Positions 58,440 to 64,000 of a stretch of DNA of 64,000 bases are shown in pieces. This DNA comes from Vicia villosa (taxonomy: Eukaryota; Streptophyta; Magnoliopsida; Fabales; Fabaceae). Below the pieces are notes generated by a model. That model did not search any database, was not told the origin of the DNA, and saw only the letters and a program-made list of their open reading frames with translations. The translations under genes were made by a program, and so were the position numbers. Where the stretch lies: contig NC_081183.1 of assembly GCF_029867415.1 (NCBI RefSeq), positions 10,774,904 through 10,838,903 of the forward strand, in the 5' to 3' direction. The number at the start of each line of letters is the position of its first letter. Within the stretch, counting starts at the first letter, position 1.

Positions 58440-59085
58440 CACAATCCTTTTTTATTTTATTATTGATAAATACAATTAGGAGAGCTTTGTCAAGTCTCGC
58501 AATACTCCTGAGTTTCTGAATAAGAGTAAAAAAGAAAAGGAGAATAAGGCAAAAAAATGTTTAATCTCATAAATTGCCTCGTCAAGGATATGGTAAATTG
58601 GAGAGACAATGATAAAAAAAGATAGAACAAATAGAAGAAGAGTTGGTAGATCGTTATATAAGCTTTTATAATAGCCCATCTCCACCATCACACCATGAGA
58701 AATGTAAGAGAGCGCGTCAAAGAATGAGAGGAAAGTTCACATCAGAGGCTACACGCACAGTTGCTGATAAGATTGTAAGTAGATTCTTTTTTCAACATTA
58801 TTAATTGTAGATAATTCAATTTGGGAATGAAACTTTTATTTGTGTTGTAGGATTTGCTAGTTGAAAAAACCAATGTTGGAGCATTTGTTCCAAAAAGACG
58901 CCATGACATATTGGTAAAAGGGATTGAAAGTAATGAGCATGATAGGTGTGTCTGTGGTGTTGGAAAAGGCGTTGACATGAGGTTGTTTTTACACATCATC
59001 GTCAAAGAGTGAAAAAATATGCAAAAAAAAAAAAAACAGATTGAAGAGCTAATAGATCAAAGACTGGAAGAGAGGTTGTTTTTAG
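58440..59085 (+). pseudogene. CACTA accessory gene remnant (Transposase_24-like, plant En/Spm)
   Basis: In plus-strand frames: FVKSRNTPEFLNKSKKEKEN, then KKIEQIEEELVDRYISFYN, SPSPPSHHEKCKRARQRMRG and KFTSEATRTVADKI up to a GT at about 58774. After an apparent intron ending TTGTAG at about 58850, the next exon reads DLLVEKTNVGAFVPKRRHDI, LVKGIESNEHDRCVCGVGKG. The SEAxRTVADKIDELVE...G.FVP.GRHDIL...I.R.EH pattern is that of plant En/Spm accessory proteins. Stops and shifts are present. Confidence 0.72.
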
Positions 59086-59750
59086 TTGTTTAAGAAGTTT
59101 TATTTTCATTTATCTGATTAAAAATAGGTGTTGTATGTTTTTTGTTGTTTGCGTTCTTAAAACTATACATTGTGTTCCTATTGTTTTTATGATGTAGCAA
59201 TTGAAATCGATGAGTGTACTCACCCATCCAAGTTTAAATCAATTAGACATATTTGAGATCGTTGTTTTTGATGGTGCAAGCACCAAAGGTAGTTGTTCAG
59301 CTTCAGTCCCCCATCATAAGATTGTAACTTAAGAGCCCTAACCAGATTTATTGAAAAGATTGATAAGCCTGGTAGAGGAGATGGGAGACTCCTTCTAGAT
59401 ACAATTAGAACATGAAGCAAAATATTTTTTGTAAAGCAAATAGTTGTATTAGGGATATGGTGGTGGGTACTAATTGACTTGACATAATCTTCAATTATGG
59501 TTCATGTAAGGACAACTTTTATGGTGATTTAAATTCATATTCATTATCAAATACTTTTAATGTCAAATTTTATGTTAATATCATTTAGTTACATTCATCA
59601 TATTTGTGCACAAAGAGAATTACAAAAGTATTGTTTCTTAGACGCATATTATATTCAATTTTCTCAATGTTATTCAAATAATATCCAAATGTACATACAT
59701 AATAAGTTAATTTAAGAGAAAAGAGACTATTCATCGTCCAAAATAAGCAC
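59086..59750. other. No recognisable gene
   Basis: AT-rich non-coding sequence. Confidence 0.45.
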
Positions 59751-60270
59751 TTGATTGCTCTTGGAAAAGTCTTCACCAATGATGAAATAAATTTAAAATT
59801 CCTTAGATCATTGTTTAACGCATGGCAACCAAAAGAGACAACAATATTAAAAAAGAAGAGTCTTTCTAAAATGTCATTGGCTGCATTATTTGGAAAATTT
59901 CATGAACATGAAATAGAACTTGATCGATTGGAAAGACACGAGTTGAATCATTATAAATTGGAGAAGCATGAATGGCGTGAAGTTAAATCCCTTACTTTGA
60001 AATTTAAATATGATAGTGATCAAGAAGAAGAATCTCAATCCTAAGATGATGCACTAATCATGAAATTTGAAAACTTCTCAAGAAAAGAAAAGACAAAGGA
60101 AATCATTCAAAGAGAATCATCAACTTCAAGAAAGAAAGTTACTTGTTTCAAATGTGGAAGAAGAGGTCATGTCAAACGTGAGTTCCATACTCACCAAAAT
60201 AAGATTAAACTTTATCTTGGAATTCATTCAAGATTCAAATATTCAAGATTATTCAAAAGTGTGTTGTAAC
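59751..60270 (+). pseudogene. Ty1-copia gag remnant (UBN2-type) with damaged zinc knuckle
   Basis: The frame encodes GKVFTNDEINLKFLRSLFNA, WQPKETTILKKKSLSKMSLA and ALFGKFHEHEIELDRLERHE. After a stop, a new segment in the next frame has KFENFSRKEKTKEII, then CFKCGRRGHVKREF, a CCHC knuckle whose last Cys is Phe. Gag packages the element RNA. The matching pol is not found downstream. Confidence 0.8.
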
Positions 60271-60404
60271 TTAATTGTCAATGTTTTGGTGATAAGTTGT
60301 TTGTTATTAAAGGTTCTTTAGGTTGGTGTAATTTAAAGTCCACCATAATGTTTGGTATTTGTGGAAAAGATCATTTTATTCGGGGATATTCAAAGTCCAA
60401 ACTA

Positions 60405-60676
60405 GGTTTGGTGTTTATATTAGAAGATTGTAAGAGAGGTCTTTGTGCGAGGCTTATACAAATATCTAACAAAGTAGAAAATCCTTTAAGGTATGCAAGG
60501 ACTGTACCCTTAGTTGATAAGGTGAGCTAGTATAAATCTCTTGTGTTCTTTATAAATCTGTACCGTAATTGTTTGCATGTTATATTGCTAAGAACATATC
60601 ATTTTCATATCCTAATAAAATAAGAACATAACGCAAAAACGAGAAAAGTTGGGCAACCTTAATTCACCCCTCTCAA
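60405..60676 (+). repeat. Direct repeat R1 (LTR-end-like)
   Basis: It includes TTAGAAGATTGTAAGAGAGG, AACATATCATTTTCATAT and AACCTTAATTCACCCCTCTC. It is repeated at 61378-61635. The AATTCACCCC end resembles the 3' end of SIRE/Maximus-type LTRs. Confidence 0.6.
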
Positions 60677-61377
60677 ATCACGTAACCAATTACAGGTTCA
60701 TTATGTTTGAAATTTTTTAAAACATTCTTTACTTTTTAAGTCGGATAATCAGTTACCTAATTTAAGAAACCGGTTGCATGGTTGTTACTGTTTGAAATTT
60801 GAAAATCGTTCTACACTTTTTAAGTAAGGTAATTGTTTATCAGATTTAAGAAACCGAGCACAGAATGCGGAATTGTGTCTTTTCATGGACCATTGTCATT
60901 CTAAACTATTGCAAACCTTCATGGAAATGTCTCAAACTTATGCATCTTCTTATAAAGGTTTCTTGAGATGTATTTAAGTCAAAATACATCAGTTTTCAAA
61001 TTACCTCTTTCACTAAAATTCAAATCTATGGATGTTTTAAGTGATTCATTCATTCAAAATCTTGAAACTTTTCCTCCATAAATTGTCAAATCTTTGCAAA
61101 ATAAATTCTAAGCACTTAAGATTATTATATTTGAATTGTACATTGAAAGAGAAGATCAATTTTCTATATTGGAATTGATTCAATAACATTTCATGTATTC
61201 GAAACCTGTTTTGATCACCAAGTGTTTGGTTACAATTGTTTCTAATAGAAAGTGGATGGCTTTCTAAATGTTGTTAGCAAAAATTAGTGCAGTTTCTAGT
61301 TTATGTGAGAATCATCGTAGTGTTTGATGATTTTGAAAAAGGTCCTTTGATTCAGGGGAGACTAAAAGTTCACCACA
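60677..61377. other. Sequence between direct repeats R1 and R2
   Basis: No gene recognised. GTAACCAATTACAGG and ATAATCAGTTACC-like short repeats are present. Confidence 0.4.
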
Positions 61378-61635
61378 AATTTTGTGTTTATGTTAGAATA
61401 TTGTAAGAGAGGTCTTGGTGCGAGACTTGTACAAAGATCTAACATTATGGAAAATCATTCAAGATGTGAAGGGATTGGATGTACCCTTAGTTAATAGGGG
61501 AACTAGGATAATTCCTTGTGTTAATTTATTTTACAGCAGTTTATATTATAAAGAACATATCATTTTCATATAAAAAAATCAAGAATATAGGACTAAAACG
61601 AGAAAGATCTGACAACCTTAATTGACCCCCTCATC
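61378..61635 (+). repeat. Direct repeat R2 (LTR-end-like)
   Basis: Diverged copy of 60405-60676, with TTAGAATATTGTAAGAGAGG and ending AACCTTAATTGACCCCCTC. Confidence 0.6.
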
Positions 61636-62016
61636 TTAAGTGGCAATCTATAGTTATATAGCGAACCCTCTTTAGGTATTCTATAGGGGTGATTCTTTCA
61701 TTCTCTTTCATTCTCTCTCCATAATATAAGATAGAGAATGTCCAAAACTCAAGTTTTCTTTTGAAAGATTGTAAACATTTTTATATTCTAAAATTTGATA
61801 GTGAATGCATTCATCATTCGTTCATTTTAATTTTCAAAACTTTGTATTCGATTGATTAATTCAGTAGATAAATTTCACTATATATTAGCGGAATGTTTGG
61901 TTGCAATTGAAGCAAAAATTTGTATAAACTAATGTAACTTCGAGAAATTCAAACTTGATATCTAGAGAGAGATGTTAGAATAATAATGCAAATGTGAGTA
62001 AGTGGAGAAATAGTCA

Positions 62017-62150
62017 CACATTGGAGAGGAATATGGTGACTTGAACATTCATAAGTGAGAGAACTCACTCACTTATAAGTGAGAAATAGGGAAAAATAAT
62101 CTCACATTAGATAAGAATGTGGTGACTTGAACATTTTTAAGTGAAAGATC
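62017..62150 (+). repeat. Short direct repeats around GGTGACTTGAACATT
   Basis: AATATGGTGACTTGAACATT (about 62031) and AATGTGGTGACTTGAACATT (about 62117) are separated by an inverted TAAGTGAGAGAACTCACTCACTTA-like palindrome. Possibly LTR-derived. Confidence 0.5.
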
Positions 62151-62169
62151 CATATTCTAATACTATTTG

Positions 62170-63298
62170 ATGGAAGGGGGAGGGGGGTTTACTAAGAGCC
62201 TTGATTTAAAGTTGAGGATGATACACATTTATGAGAGACACAACACTCATTCATCTAAAACTTCATTCATATATCTCAAAAAAATTCATTTCATAACTAA
62301 ACTATTTAATGTGATATCATTTATTAATACTTTATTACTTTATTATTTTAAAATGTATTTATTGAAAATAATTTAGAGCTACTTTATTACTTTATTATTA
62401 TAAAATGTATTTCTTGAAAATAATTTAGGGCATCAAAGTTCCTCTATTTGTTACTATGTACTCAATGTCGTGCCCCACCATATACACATCGACCCGAGTT
62501 ACAGTCTTGTAAGTTATAGCTCTGTAAATTTTGGAACCTAGTTTGAATTTTGTACGTAAAGAATGATAATATTTTGTTTCGTTTTGTTTGTATTTTGTTA
62601 CATAAAATTCTTTATATTCTTATCGAGCATCTTACGATCAATACCACCCACGTTTTGTTAAAATTAATTTTAACAATAAATTTATTATTTGGAAATTAAA
62701 GAATATACACACATATAGATTTGACAGCAGAGAATATAGCTAATGCTATGCATGAAACTGAATGTCATATGCATAAAACAAATAAAATAAATTTAATAGA
62801 CAGTCATGATTTGATTCACACCATTAGTAGTGATGAGTTTGGTCACTGAAATAATTGGAAAAGACATCATCATGAATAATATATTGAATTGTGAAGAATA
62901 ATTTGTTTTGAAGAAGTAATTAATTAGAAGCAAATTAGGGAATATAGGTATCTTGTTATAATACTACTTTTGTGAAAGAAAGACAATGTGGTCTAATCAT
63001 ATAGAATATCATAAAGAATGAAACAGTTTGGCTTAATCTAGCTTCCTAATCTATAACATCCCATGATCTAATTATCTAATCAAGTGGATAATAACACTGT
63101 ATTATGAAAGTGATATGAGATTACAATTTTCAAAAAAACAAAACATCTGACTATAATATTCGGGACTATCATTGTATGGAGTATCTCATTGTCCGTAAAT
63201 GACTTAATGCTTGGCCCAGAGCATTCAAATTTTGACCAGGACAAATATAAATTCTCACAGCCATAATGAATGTCCATCTATAAATTATTAATAACACG
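62170..63298. other. No recognisable gene
   Basis: AT-rich, non-coding. A duplicated ACTTTATTACTTTATTATTT segment lies near 62330 and 62382. Confidence 0.5.
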
Positions 63299-63323
63299 AA
63301 TATATATATATATATATATATAT

Positions 63324-63373
<50 letters not shown>
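63299..63373. repeat. (TA)n microsatellite
   Basis: TA run with one GATA interruption, about 75 bases. Confidence 0.96.
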
Positions 63374-63376
<3 letters not shown>

Positions 63377-64000
63377 TATTTACACCCGTGCAAGGTACGA
63401 GTTATATGTTTTATAATATTTAAAAAACACTTAAAATTGAATTTATTATTTATTATTTATTATTATTTATTAAAAATTTATTGAACTAATATAAAATTTA
63501 TAATAAGCAAATATTTTCAAAATTATAATAATGATTAATGATTAATTATCATAAAAATATTCATGCTATAAAAAATTAGTATTTACATGTGTTAAAAGAC
63601 GAAAGAAAAATAGCAAGACATAATTCAAACGTGTTAAATTAAATATTTGATTGTTATAACTGAAAAACAATATGATATAATTTTAAAAATGTTTATTATT
63701 TTTTAAAAAAGAAAACAGAAGACCAAATACACATCTATTATGTTTGTTTTTTTAATAAAAATTTATTAACAAAATTAAATCAAATGAATTATATAGGACA
63801 AACCATCAATTATATAGTTTACAAATTAAGAGATTACTAATTAAATCGGTCTAAACATAAATCTGTTATAATAGTTCCAAAAGTAAACCAGAGTTCAATG
63901 CGTAGCACAATAATATAGCTTCGACACATTCTATTTACGCTTCGAAGTCAACCGACAGACTTTTGAATGATATTGTAGTGTCAACCAAAAGCAGATGCCA
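63374..64000. other. AT-rich window end, possible Helitron-like motif
   Basis: ACACCCGTGCAAGGTACGAG at 63383 resembles the ACCCGTGC...GCACGGGT hairpin common near plant Helitron ends, but the second half is degraded. Nothing coding. Confidence 0.3.

Noticed and set aside
63383..63402. Helitron end
   Set aside because: The hairpin is degraded and no Helitron 3' end (CTRR) or Rep/helicase sequence is nearby.

Overview
This window looks like repeat-dense intergenic DNA from a plant nuclear genome. A legume, and possibly one of the large-genome Fabeae (pea, vetch or lentil relatives), is my inference. It rests on the mix of families: Ty3/gypsy Tat with an antisense extra ORF, SIRE/Maximus-like Ty1-copia, Cassandra TRIMs carrying 5S-rRNA-like sequence, CACTA and Mutator-like elements (MULEs), LINEs, a tRNA-type SINE, and very low GC with many long (TA)n tracts. 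I found no convincing single-copy host gene, rRNA or tRNA gene. Almost every readable protein fragment belongs to a mobile element.

Layout. 1-5964: decayed minus-strand Tat retrotransposon (protease, RT, RNase H, archaeal-type RNase H, integrase) with an antisense ORF beyond integrase. A Cassandra TRIM (5965-6556) sits in its gag and is cut on its far side by a CACTA-like remnant, which in turn holds a Mutator-type MITE with a perfect 9-bp duplication. 9554-14780: the best-preserved element, a 5.2-kb MULE with ~275-bp terminal inverted repeats (TIRs) and a perfect 9-bp target-site duplication (TSD). It holds a MURA-type transposase (PB1-like, DDE, SWIM and CCHC parts) and, convergent to it, a second small gene for a GRF-type zinc-finger membrane protein. 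15150-17770: SIRE-like copia remnant. 21378-22556: two 402-bp Mutator-type MITEs, each with its own 9-bp TSD. 24013-25525: copia RNase H interrupted by a complete Cassandra with a 71-bp internal region. 25629-27377: mosaic of two copia-type LTR families.

28390-31252: MULE pseudogene with an OTU-like tail, joined to a Cassandra fragment. 31256-33164: CACTA deletion derivative. 34350-36218: non-autonomous MULE holding a 134-bp-arm hairpin. 39225-42690: a plant-mobile-domain pseudogene next to a MULE-like end, split by a 2500-bp CACTA element with a 3-bp TSD. 44255-45771: another CACTA-like repeat region. 46270-47200: minus-strand copia remnant. 49858-50792, 53470-54100 and 57590-58090: LINE fragments. 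51240-52120: large fold-back element carrying six E2F-type motifs. 55790-57000: nested MITE, minisatellite and SINE. 58440-60680: CACTA accessory-gene and copia gag remnants. The remainder is AT-rich DNA without recognisable genes.

Nothing here forms an operon-like system. The most interesting functional unit is the two-gene convergent MULE, whose layout parallels maize MuDR (mudrA/mudrB) but with a GRF zinc-finger transmembrane protein in the second position. Both genes carry inactivating changes here.
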